The position numbers and the translations under genes were made by a program. DNA of 64,000 nucleotides from Myceligenerans pegani (GTDB lineage: Bacteria; Actinomycetota; Actinomycetes; Actinomycetales; Cellulomonadaceae), in the NCBI RefSeq assembly GCF_014892515.1, contig NZ_JADBGR010000018.1:1-64000 (forward strand). The letters are read 5' to 3'. Below the pieces are notes generated by a model, which saw nothing but the letters and a program-made list of their open reading frames with translations, did no database searches and was not told the DNA's origin. Shown in pieces: positions 46,214-55,614 of the stretch. Every line of letters begins with the position of its first letter. Position 1 is the stretch's first letter.

Positions 46214-47407
46214 TCAGCCGTGCGCGACCGCTGCGCCCATCCTGGCCAGGGCCTCACGGAGGATGGGGCGGGGGGTCGCGATGTTGACGCGGACGAAGCC
46301 CCGGCCCGCCTCGCCGCAGAGGCCGCCGTCGGTCAGCGTGACACCGGCGCGGTCGCGGAAGAACGCCGCCGGGGAGGTCGCGCCGCCGAGGTCCAGCTTG
46401 CGGCAGTCCAGCCAGGACAGATAGGTGCCCTCCAGCGGGGTGACGGTCACGTCCGGCAGGTGCTCGGCGACGTCGTCGACCAGCGTGCGGAAGTTGCCGC
46501 GGAGATAGGCGACGGTGTCGTCCAGCCAGTCGCGGGAGTCGTCGTAGGCGGCCGCGGCCGCGACCACGCCGAGCGTTGCCGCCTGCATCTCGGCGTGGAG
46601 GCCCACCTCGTTCCAGATCTTGACGTCCGCGTCGTTCGACAGCACGAGCTGGGCGCACTTCATGCCCGGCAGGTTCCACGCCTTCGACGCCGAGGTGGCC
46701 GTGACGGTGTGCCCGGCCGCCGTCGCGGAGAGAGAGGCGTAGGGGACGTGGCGGTGCGGCGCGAAGGTCAGCGGCGCGTGGATCTCGTCGGAGAAGACCC
46801 GGCCGTCGTGGCGGTCCACGACCTCGGCGACGGCGTGCATCTCCTCCGGCGTGAGGACGCGGCCGATCGGGTTGTGCGGGTTGCACAGCACCAGGAGGTG
46901 ACCGCCGGCGGCGAACGCGGCGTCGAGCGCGTCGAGGTCGTAGGTGTGGCGCGGGCCGCCGGGGTCGTCCGTCGCGGCCATCGGGATCTGGATGATGTCC
47001 CGGCCGAGCGTGCCCGGCAGGGTGAGGAACGGCATGTAGGCGGGCGTGGGCAGGATGATAGGCGAGCCCGGGCGCGAGTAGTGGGTGATGACGGCCTCGA
47101 GCGCGGTGAGCACGTCCGACACGGGGCGGACGCGGGCCGGAGCCACCGTCCAGCCGTAGCGGTCGGCGGCGAACCGGGCGTACGCCTCGGACATCTCGGT
47201 GACCAGCGCCTTCGGCAGATACCCGAAGGCCGCGCGATCGACGGCGTCGTGCAGGGCCTGCGTGACCTCGGGCGAGGTGCCGAAGTCCATCTCGGCCACC
47301 CACGCCCCGATCGTGCCGGGGAAGGCGGTCCACTTCATGCCGCCGGCGTCGCGCAGCTGGTCGGCGGTGATGGTGTCGAAAGGGTGCGTGGCCACGTGGG
47401 CATTCAA
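46214..47407 (-). CDS. MalY/PatB-type PLP aminotransferase/cystathionine beta-lyase
   Basis: A 397-residue fold-type I PLP enzyme. Family marks are MKWTAFPGTIGAWVAEMDF (MalY/PatB N-terminus), LLVLCNPHNPIGRVL, VFSDEIHAPL and the PLP lysine in SASKAWNLPGMKCAQ. MalY/PatB enzymes cleave cystathionine to homocysteine, pyruvate and ammonia and may act on other C-S compounds; the in vivo substrate here is not proven. The gene is complete, converging on SURF1 with 22 nt between stops and a small 7-bp hairpin at 46189-46216 overlapping both stop codons. Confidence 0.93.
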   Translation of the reverse strand: MNAHVATHPFDTITADQLRDAGGMKWTAFPGTIGAWVAEMDFGTSPEVTQALHDAVDRAAFGYLPKALVTEMSEAYARFAADRYGWTVAPARVRPVSDVLTALEAVITHYSRPGSPIILPTPAYMPFLTLPGTLGRDIIQIPMAATDDPGGPRHTYDLDALDAAFAAGGHLLVLCNPHNPIGRVLTPEEMHAVAEVVDRHDGRVFSDEIHAPLTFAPHRHVPYASLSATAAGHTVTATSASKAWNLPGMKCAQLVLSNDADVKIWNEVGLHAEMQAATLGVVAAAAAYDDSRDWLDDTVAYLRGNFRTLVDDVAEHLPDVTVTPLEGTYLSWLDCRKLDLGGATSPAAFFRDRAGVTLTDGGLCGEAGRGFVRVNIATPRPILREALARMGAAVAHG

Positions 47408-47537
47408 TCAAAGCGGGCCAGGGGTACGACAGGGTGTCCGGGACGAGCAGCGGGGCTCTGCCGTGGCACGGCCCCGGCCCGGCGCGACGTCGCACGGCGA
47501 CGGGCCCTCGGCGTCGGCCGACGAGCGCTCGCCGCCG

Positions 47538-48680
47538 CTACCCCTTGACCGTCTGGCCGACCTGCCACAGCTTTCTCCGCAGGTAGCGGGGAATCCGCGC
47601 CGCACCGGACTTCCGCGGGTTGTCCGACCGCAGGTCCGGGACTGCCTGGGGGTCGGCGACGAGCGGGTTGTCGGTCTCGGCTCCGCGTGCCGGCGTCAGG
47701 ACGGCGGTCGGGGTCCACGGGTCGATGCCGTGCACGACGTGCAGGCGCGCCAGCTCCCACACCGAGATCGCGACGATGATCAGCGTGCCCGTGAATCCGG
47801 GCATCGCGGCTGTGACGAGATACTCGCCGGTGGCCCCGCCCGGCAGGGTGCCGGAGGCGCCGCCGGCCACGGCGTCGGACGCGACGGTGAACCACTCCGG
47901 CCCGCGCTGCACCGTGTAGAGCCCGGCCAGGGCGAGCGACCAGAGCGCCGGGAGCGCGGGGTGGCCGTCGGCGCCGCGGGAGTGGAACGTGACCGCCAGC
48001 GGCAGCCCGACGGCGACGACGCCGACGAGCAGGATCAGCCCGATGATCCCGAGGATCATGAGCACGGCGAGCAGCAGGAGCGACCCGACCTCCGGCGGCT
48101 GCGCCTCGGGGAGCTCTGCGCCGCCCTCCGGCCAGAGCGGGGGCAGGACCATGACGTAGGCGACGGTCAGGATGCTGATGAGGGCGAGCGTCGCGGGCGC
48201 GCGCAGCGGAAGGAAAGGGGAGAGGACCGAACGCGCTCGGCCGTCTTCGGGCGTCATGGGCGGCGGGTAGCGAATCTGCCGCTTATACATCAAGAGTGAA
48301 CCAAGTGAGATCAAAAGGGCAACGGCCGCCAGAGAACTCACCGCCCAGAGGGTTCCATGGGCCAGGATGCCGATCCAGGACGGCAGCCCCGTGTCCGGGA
48401 TCGGAGCCGGGAGCTTGGTCGGGAGTGCCCTCGACCGCATCAGCTCCGCCGTGGTCAGCAGGACGACACCGACGATGCCCCGGACCGCGGAGAGCTGGTC
48501 TATGTCGTGGTCACGGACGTATCGGTGCTCCGGGATCACGCCCGCGCGGAGGGCCCCGAAGCCGAGTCGCAGGAGGCCGGAGAACCCTGACGCCACGGCC
48601 GCGATCGTGACCAGGACGGCCGCCGGGATCGCCAGTACGGCGGTCGCGATCGCCAGATAGAGGAAAGTCGTCTCACCCAT
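47538..48680 (-). CDS. Uncharacterised multi-pass membrane protein
   Basis: A 380-residue integral membrane protein with about seven hydrophobic segments (near residues 8-32, 65-80, 103-128, 158-180, 203-232, 248-262 and 298-320) and a basic C-terminal tail (RRKLWQVGQTVKG). I do not recognise the family. GGGGGCGG lies directly before the ATG. Upstream is the perfect 16-bp inverted repeat at 48702-48717, then an A/T-rich stretch unusual for this genome, probably the promoter. It is not obviously in an operon with its neighbours. Function cannot be assigned. Confidence 0.8.
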   Translation of the reverse strand: MGETTFLYLAIATAVLAIPAAVLVTIAAVASGFSGLLRLGFGALRAGVIPEHRYVRDHDIDQLSAVRGIVGVVLLTTAELMRSRALPTKLPAPIPDTGLPSWIGILAHGTLWAVSSLAAVALLISLGSLLMYKRQIRYPPPMTPEDGRARSVLSPFLPLRAPATLALISILTVAYVMVLPPLWPEGGAELPEAQPPEVGSLLLLAVLMILGIIGLILLVGVVAVGLPLAVTFHSRGADGHPALPALWSLALAGLYTVQRGPEWFTVASDAVAGGASGTLPGGATGEYLVTAAMPGFTGTLIIVAISVWELARLHVVHGIDPWTPTAVLTPARGAETDNPLVADPQAVPDLRSDNPRKSGAARIPRYLRRKLWQVGQTVKG

Positions 48681-48701
48681 AACCGCCCCCTGATCGGGTG
48701 A

Positions 48702-48717
48702 AGTTCCATGTGGAACT
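48702..48717. promoter_or_regulatory. Perfect inverted repeat upstream of the membrane protein gene
   Basis: AGTTCCA-TG-TGGAACT, 21 nt before the start codon on the minus strand, next to an A/T-rich region (about 48710-48780). Likely an operator of a dimeric HTH regulator; the regulator is unknown. Confidence 0.6.
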
Positions 48718-48812
48718 ATCTTTCCAAATCTTGGCGATCGAGGTCAATGATCGTTACGTTGTTGAGATAGAAATTAGACGGATGTGACGGACATGGGTGA
48801 TGCGTCCGATCG

Positions 48813-49226
48813 TCAGGCGCCGAAGCGCTCCTCGAGCGCGGCGAGCTTCGCCTCCGCCTCCGCATGGATCTTGCGCTCCAGCACGAACGACATCACCGGC
48901 ACGACCCCCGCCAGCACCATCGTCGCGAGCCGCCCGAAGCCCCAGCGCATCTTCGACCACAGGTCCGCCACCGTGACCAGGTAGACCACGTAGATCCAGC
49001 CGTGCGCGAACGGCACCCACGCGATGAACGGCATGACCGGATCGACGTCCACGACCATGCCCAGCACATACTTGATGCCCATCTCCACCACGAGGACGAG
49101 CAGCATCACTCCGGTCACGATCGCCAGGACGCGGTATCGCGACAGCGCGCCGCGCGCCTTGCGGATCGCGGTGGCGGCGGCCTCGGAGGAGGGGGCGGCG
49201 GGGCTCTCGGGCTCAGCGGTGCTCAC
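48813..49226 (-). CDS. DUF3817 membrane protein
   Basis: A 137-residue protein with three hydrophobic segments (near residues 33-52, 65-88, 98-115) matching DUF3817: VEMGIKYVLGM, MPFIAWVPFAHGWIYVVYLVTVADLW, RWGFGRLATMVLAGVVPVMSFVLER. This family is common in actinobacteria and has no known function. The C-terminus is a short charged helix. TAGGCT (49233-49238, minus strand) is 6 nt before the GTG, so the mRNA is probably leaderless. Confidence 0.9.
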   Translation of the reverse strand: MSTAEPESPAAPSSEAAATAIRKARGALSRYRVLAIVTGVMLLVLVVEMGIKYVLGMVVDVDPVMPFIAWVPFAHGWIYVVYLVTVADLWSKMRWGFGRLATMVLAGVVPVMSFVLERKIHAEAEAKLAALEERFGA

Positions 49227-49367
49227 ACAGCGAGCCTAGTAGGCCGACGCCGATGCTCAGGCGGCCACGAGGTTCCCCACCGCGACCGCGAGATCGTCGT
49301 TCGCGACGCCGGACGCCGCGTGCCCCGCATCGCGCACGCGCGCCCGCACACCGCCGTCGGACACTTG

Positions 49368-49528
49368 GAGGTCGCGCGAGTAGGTAACGTCGTCACAGGC
49401 GGCGCCCCAGCACGCGCCTCGCGGCGTTGTCGTCACTCGAAAGGGCTCCGCCCTTCCTTCGCTCCTCCGCCTCGCGATGCACGCACTGGTGCACCACCAG
49501 TGACGACGTTACCTACTCGCGCGACCTC
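49368..49528. repeat. Perfect 29-bp inverted repeat flanking 103 bp, upstream of guaA
   Basis: Arms 49368-49396 and 49500-49528 are exact reverse complements. The right arm ends 1 nt before the guaA -10 box, so it holds that promoter's -35 region. Inside lie small palindromes (aagggc-tcc-gccctt, and cactggtg/caccagtg at 49485-49503). No transposase and no obvious target duplication are present. It could be a MITE-like remnant or a regulatory hairpin. The rest of the 315-nt gap (49227-49541) shows nothing else. Confidence 0.85.
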
Positions 49529-49541
49529 TTAGAATCTTGGG

Positions 49542-51147
<1,606 letters not shown>

Positions 51148-51209
51148 GGGCTTCCCCGCTCGGCCGGGGCGGGTGCGGTCATGTCCCGGCCGCTGAGAGG
51201 ATGCTGTGG

Positions 51210-52415
51210 GTGCGGATCGTTCATGTGGTGGATACCTTCGCGCCGTTGATGGGCGGGATCGAGGCGCAGGTGGCGCGGCTGGCCGGGCGGCAGGCCGCTG
51301 CCGGGCACGACGTCGAGGTGATCACCACGACGCCGAGGGCTCCGGGCGAGCGCGGGGTGACGACCGCCGTCGAGCGCCTCGGGCCCGCCGGAGCGGGTTC
51401 CGGCGTCGAGGAGCCCGTCGTGACCGTGCACCGTATCGCCGCACGCATCCCCGGCGGGTGGCCGATCCACCCCCGCTCCACGACGCACGTGGTGCGGCGG
51501 TTGCGGGAGCTGGCGGCGAGCGGGGCGCGGCCCGACGTCGTCCATCTGCACATGGGTGTGCTCGCACCCACGGTCCAGGCTGCGCTGCGACCGGTCACCC
51601 GGCTCGGGCTTCCCACCGTGCTGACCGTGCACAGCGTCTGGGGAGCCGCCTGGCGCGCCTTCGCGGCCGCCGATGCGATCGCCGGGTGGTCGCGGTGGCC
51701 GGTGCTGTGGTCGGCCGTGAGCGAGCTGACGGCGGCGCCGCTGCGGCGGATCGTCGGCGACCGCGGTGAGGTCGTGGTGCTGCCGAACGGGCTGGACCTC
51801 GCGGAGTGGCGGGTCGCGGACTTCCGGAGCGACCGGCTCCACGTGGCCTCGGCGGCACGGTTCGCGCCGCGCAAGCGGATGCTGCCCCTGCTGTCCGCGA
51901 TCGCCCGTGCGCACGACGAGCTGTCCGCGGGCGCTCGCGGCGCGGGACACGACCGCCTCCGCGTCACGCTCGCCGGCGACGGGGCCGAGCTCGGCCGCGC
52001 CCGCCGGTTCGTCGTCGAGCGCGGGCTGTCCGGCGTCGTCTCGCTTCCCGGCGCCCTCGACGCGGACGGCCTCCGCGCGCTCTACGCCGACGCCCACGTG
52101 TTCGCCGCCCCCGCGCTGACCGAGGCGTTCGGCATCGCGGCGCTGGAGGCCCAGGCCGCCGGCCTCGTGGTGCTGGCGCGGGCGGGGTCAGGGCTGGCGG
52201 AGCGGGTGTCCGACGGTGTCGACGGCCTGATCGTGCCCGACGACGACGCCCTGGCGAGCACCCTCGTCCGGCTCGCGACGGACCACGACCTGCGACGGCG
52301 ACTGCTGGACGGGTCCCGCGACGCGTCCCGCCTGGCCGCCTACGACTGGCCGGGCGTCCTCGCGGCGACGGAGCAGGCGTACGCCCGGGCGGCAGAACTG
52401 GCCGGCGCGCGCTGA
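51210..52415 (+). CDS. GT4-family glycosyltransferase
   Basis: About 401 residues, GT-B fold. The N-terminal VHVVDTFAPLMGGIEAQVARLA is the acceptor-side start, and the C-terminal LTEAFGIAALEAQAAGLVVLA contains the EX7E-type donor motif of GT4 enzymes. The start is uncertain: GTG at 51210 gives the usual VRIVHVVD start and has GAGGAT 7 nt upstream (leaderless), whereas ATG at 51201 adds three residues. Such enzymes build surface polysaccharides, glycolipids or mannosylated lipids. The adjacent genes do not reveal the product. Confidence 0.87.
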   Translation: MRIVHVVDTFAPLMGGIEAQVARLAGRQAAAGHDVEVITTTPRAPGERGVTTAVERLGPAGAGSGVEEPVVTVHRIAARIPGGWPIHPRSTTHVVRRLRELAASGARPDVVHLHMGVLAPTVQAALRPVTRLGLPTVLTVHSVWGAAWRAFAAADAIAGWSRWPVLWSAVSELTAAPLRRIVGDRGEVVVLPNGLDLAEWRVADFRSDRLHVASAARFAPRKRMLPLLSAIARAHDELSAGARGAGHDRLRVTLAGDGAELGRARRFVVERGLSGVVSLPGALDADGLRALYADAHVFAAPALTEAFGIAALEAQAAGLVVLARAGSGLAERVSDGVDGLIVPDDDALASTLVRLATDHDLRRRLLDGSRDASRLAAYDWPGVLAATEQAYARAAELAGAR

Positions 52416-52471
52416 CGCCGCGACGGCCGTGCTCGACTGGACGGCATCCGTGAGATGTCTACGCTCGTCTC

Positions 52472-53095
52472 GTGACTGAGTCCGAGGTGCGGCCGGCGCC
52501 GCCGGCAGACCCGCTGCCCACGAGGATCCTCGCGGAGGTGCGGCCGTTCGCGCGCCCTGCGCTCGTGACCGCCGTCCCGGCCGTGGCCTGGGCGGTCTGG
52601 GTGAGCGGCCCGTCGTGGGTGACTCCGGCCGTCGTGGTCCTCGCGGTGGCGGGCGCCGCGCTCGGAGTGATCGACGCGCGGACGCATCGCTTGCCCGACG
52701 TGATCGTGTACCCGACGACGGCCGTGGTGGGCGCGCTCCTCGTGCCGGCCGCGGCGGCCGGCGCGTTCACCGGCGGGCCGGCGTGGGAGGCGCTCCTGCG
52801 GGCGGCGCTGGGATTCGCCGCGCACGCCGGCTTCTACCTGCTGATGTGGCTGATCTTCAAGGGCGGGGTCGGCCTGGGCGACGTGAAGCTGGCCGGCGTC
52901 CTCGGCGCGGTCACCGCCTGGTGGGGGTGGGACGCGTTCGTCATGGGGGCGGTGGCGCCCTACGTCGTGGGCGGCGCCGTCGCGGTGGTGCTCCTGCTGT
53001 TCCGGCTGGCCGGGCGCAAGTCCTACATGCCGTTCGGCCCGTACATGCTCCTGGGCGTGGTGGTGGCGCTCACCTGGGAGCGGCTGCTGTCCTGA
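52472..53095 (+). CDS. Type IV prepilin peptidase-like protein (A24 family)
   Basis: A 207-residue membrane protein, the peptidase half of the A24 family (CpaA/TadV-like), lacking the N-terminal methylation domain of PilD. The two aspartates lie in GVIDARTHRLPD and in the GXGD motif GVGLGDVKLAG. There are about five or six hydrophobic segments. It would cleave signal peptides of tad- or com-type prepilins, but none is encoded nearby. TACGCT (52460-52465) is 6 nt before the GTG, so the mRNA is probably leaderless. A 15-bp hairpin ends the transcript. Confidence 0.9.
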   Translation: MTESEVRPAPPADPLPTRILAEVRPFARPALVTAVPAVAWAVWVSGPSWVTPAVVVLAVAGAALGVIDARTHRLPDVIVYPTTAVVGALLVPAAAAGAFTGGPAWEALLRAALGFAAHAGFYLLMWLIFKGGVGLGDVKLAGVLGAVTAWWGWDAFVMGAVAPYVVGGAVAVVLLLFRLAGRKSYMPFGPYMLLGVVVALTWERLLS

Positions 53096-53178
53096 CGCGC
53101 CGGACCCGAAGTCCCGGCGACCGCGCCGTCCTGTGCCGGGGGAGGACGGCCACCACGGACGGGTGGTGCGGCGGCGCG

Positions 53179-53212
53179 CCGAGGCAGTGACCCAGGTGGG
53201 TCACTGCCTCGG
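53179..53212. terminator. Bidirectional hairpin terminator
   Basis: Perfect 15-bp stem (53179-53193 with 53198-53212) and a 4-nt loop, between the convergent prepilin peptidase gene and the small membrane protein gene. Confidence 0.88.
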
Positions 53213-53227
53213 TGAGGTCTCTCCTGA

Positions 53228-53872
53228 CTACGGTTCGCCGCGGCGGCGGAAGCTGGAGACGATCGAGCCTGCCACCAGGGCGATTCCGGCGCCGCCCAGC
53301 AGCAGGATCGCCGCGAGGCTGACGTCGATGCGGGCGCCCGCCGAGGCGGCGAGCACGCCGAGCCCGATCGCGAGGACCACCAGTCCCCACACGACCGTCC
53401 CGACGCGCGGGCCCTGCGGGGGCGCCGGCTGCCGCGCCGCGACGTTCGGGTGCTGCACGGTCCCCACCGGCGGCACCGCGGTCGCGGGCGGGACCCCCTG
53501 ACCGCCCGACCCGTGCGGTGCACCTGGGCGGTCGTACGGGGACTCGCCGTACGCGGCCCCCGCCGGAACCGGCTGGGTCCCGGCCGCCCCGGCGGGCGGC
53601 GGCCCCGCGGCCACCGCGTCGGCCGACTGCCCGCCTTCCGGACCGCCGGAGACCGGCAGGCCGGCGTCCTGGCCGATCTCGATCCTCTCGGTCTCCGGCA
53701 CCGAGGCGTTGTCCGGGGCCTCCGCGACACCGTCGGGCCGCGCGGCCGAGCCGTTCTCGATCACCTCGGTGACGTCGTCCTGGGTCTCGCCGGTGCCGGG
53801 GTGTTCCCCGACGCCCTCCGGCCGGTTCTCGTTCTCTCGGGCCTCATCGGGCTCGTGTCTGTTGTCGCTCAC
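53228..53872 (-). CDS. Acidic, Pro/Gly-rich small membrane protein
   Basis: A 214-residue protein. The first ~145 residues are acidic then Pro/Gly/Ala-rich and presumably disordered. The C-terminus has two hydrophobic segments (about 150-171 and 178-200) and ends in a basic RRRGEP tail. I recognise no domain. Its GTG overlaps the stop of the PspC/LiaF-like gene by 4 nt, so it is co-translated with it and probably works in the same envelope-stress module. The low-complexity part would tolerate length changes, and sequence conservation is expected only in the membrane part. Confidence 0.75.
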   Translation of the reverse strand: MSDNRHEPDEARENENRPEGVGEHPGTGETQDDVTEVIENGSAARPDGVAEAPDNASVPETERIEIGQDAGLPVSGGPEGGQSADAVAAGPPPAGAAGTQPVPAGAAYGESPYDRPGAPHGSGGQGVPPATAVPPVGTVQHPNVAARQPAPPQGPRVGTVVWGLVVLAIGLGVLAASAGARIDVSLAAILLLGGAGIALVAGSIVSSFRRRGEP

Positions 53873-55479
53873 TGTTCCTCCTCGATGATGAGCTCGCCCG
53901 CAGCGACCTCGACGAACAGGCGGAGCTGGGCTCCGTCGTCGTCGACCTCGTCGCTGGCGATCTCGACCCGCTGCTGTGTGCCGCCGCCGTAGGTGCGCTC
54001 GTCGCCGTCCACGAGCCACTCGAGCGCCCCGGCGGCGATCTGGCCCTCGAGTTCGACCGCGGCGTCCTCGGGCACGACGACCGTCGCCGTGCCCGCGCCG
54101 ACCGCGATGGGCACCTGGACGGGCTCGGCCGGATCGACGCCGGACAGATCGAGATCCGTCAGGTCGATCGTGGGGTCGCCCCAGCTGACCGAGTAGCCGC
54201 GCTCGGCCTCCTCGATCCGGTTCGGCGAGAACGTGCCCTCGCTGATCGGGGCGCCGGGCTCGAAGCCGTCGACGCGGCCGTCGAACTCGAAGACGTCGCC
54301 GACGATCGCGCGGCCTTCGTCGATCCGTTCGGAGACGTCCGTCTGCAACGTGCCCAGTGTGGGGACGGCCAGGACCAGGCCGATGATGCCGAGTGCCCCC
54401 AGGCCGCCGCTCGAGCGACCGCGCAGGCCGGCGACGACGATCGCGATCCCGACGATCACCAGCGAGGTGCCGAGCCAGGCCGCCCAGACCCCCGCCTCAC
54501 CGGTCGGTACGTACGGGATCCGGCTGCCCAGGACGAGCTCGTTGAGCAGGAGCAACGCCCCGGTCAGCAGGATCAGCCCGACGACGATCCCGGCGCCGCC
54601 ACCCTTACGGCGGGGCGGGCGCGGGGGGAGCGGCTGCGCGTACGGGGCGCCCGCGGAGGGCGTGGGGCTCGCCGCGTACGGCGGGATGGGCGCGCCGCCG
54701 TAGGGGGCGGCGGCCGGCGGCGCGTTCCCGGCCGGGCGGTCGTCGATCCCGACGGTCCCGTTGGTGGTGGGGGACGTCGGACCCGACCCGGGCGCGGTGG
54801 CCGGTCCCGCCGGCGCGGTCGCCGTCGTCGTCCCCGGACCGGACCGGGCGGCGGCCGCCGTCGTCCCGGCATAGGGCTGCGCGGCGTACTGCTGCGGGTA
54901 CGGCTGCGCGTGCGGCTGGCCCTCGGTCGAGGGACGCCGCCGGACGGCCTGGATCAGCAGGTAGACGATCCCGCCGATGACCGCGAGCCAGAACAGCGCC
55001 GCGATCCACTCCGAGTCACCGTAGAACCCCCAGTCCCACGGGCCGCCCCACGCGAATCCGAAGAGGAACAGCACGGCCGCGCCGAGGAGCGCGACGTCGA
55101 AGTTGCCGCGGATCGCCTGCTCCAGATGGATGCGACCGTCGGACTGCTCCGGCAGCAGCGCCCAGCCCACGCCGTACGCGATGAGGCCGATGCCGCCGAG
55201 GAAGAACGTGATGACGAAGAGCCCCCGCACCAGGAGGGGATCCCAGCCCAGACGGGCGGCCACGCCGCCCGCGACGCCGCCGACCCAGCGCCGGTCGGCG
55301 CGGTAGAGGCCGGTGCGGCGGATCGAGTCGAAGAAACCGGAGCCGGCCGGCCGGGGCTGCGCCGCGGGCGGCTGCTGCGGCTGCGGTGGGGGCTGCTCCT
55401 CGAACGAGGTCTGCTGCGCGCTCGGCTCGGGTTCGCCCGAAGGCGTCGGCCCCTCGCCTGCGGTCGGGTCTGTGGTCAT
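53869..55479 (-). CDS. PspC-domain protein with LiaF-like C-terminus
   Basis: A 536-residue membrane protein: Gln/Pro-rich N-terminus (1-~45), a PspC domain (about 50-110: GLYRADRRWVGGVAGGVAARLGWDPLLVRGLFV), further hydrophobic segments, a long Pro/Ala/Gly/Thr linker (about 190-300), and more hydrophobic segments. The C-terminal beta-rich domain is like that of LiaF, the negative regulator of the LiaRS envelope-stress system. It is divergent from a PspC-domain kinase and its regulator, giving a LiaF-LiaS-LiaR-like arrangement with PspC modules on both membrane proteins. A GGAG lies just before the ATG. Confidence 0.85.
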   Translation of the reverse strand: MTTDPTAGEGPTPSGEPEPSAQQTSFEEQPPPQPQQPPAAQPRPAGSGFFDSIRRTGLYRADRRWVGGVAGGVAARLGWDPLLVRGLFVITFFLGGIGLIAYGVGWALLPEQSDGRIHLEQAIRGNFDVALLGAAVLFLFGFAWGGPWDWGFYGDSEWIAALFWLAVIGGIVYLLIQAVRRRPSTEGQPHAQPYPQQYAAQPYAGTTAAAARSGPGTTTATAPAGPATAPGSGPTSPTTNGTVGIDDRPAGNAPPAAAPYGGAPIPPYAASPTPSAGAPYAQPLPPRPPRRKGGGAGIVVGLILLTGALLLLNELVLGSRIPYVPTGEAGVWAAWLGTSLVIVGIAIVVAGLRGRSSGGLGALGIIGLVLAVPTLGTLQTDVSERIDEGRAIVGDVFEFDGRVDGFEPGAPISEGTFSPNRIEEAERGYSVSWGDPTIDLTDLDLSGVDPAEPVQVPIAVGAGTATVVVPEDAAVELEGQIAAGALEWLVDGDERTYGGGTQQRVEIASDEVDDDGAQLRLFVEVAAGELIIEEEQ

Positions 55480-55614
55480 GTCTCCATGCTCACCGACGGC
55501 CCGCGCGAGATGGATCGGGTGCTGCCCTGAACCGACCCTGGTTCGCCGTCTTCCGGACCCTGAGATGCGCGCCCGTGGGTCCTCAGGGGCCCCACGGCAT
55601 GCCACGATCGTGGT

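Noticed and set aside
49368-49528. Complete insertion sequence
   Set aside because: Only 103 bp lie between the arms, too small for a transposase. At most it is a non-autonomous element, so it is listed as a repeat.
52615-53190. 191-codon frame overlapping the prepilin peptidase gene
   Set aside because: It is a frame-shifted shadow of the A24 gene, Arg/Gly-rich and running into the terminator hairpin.
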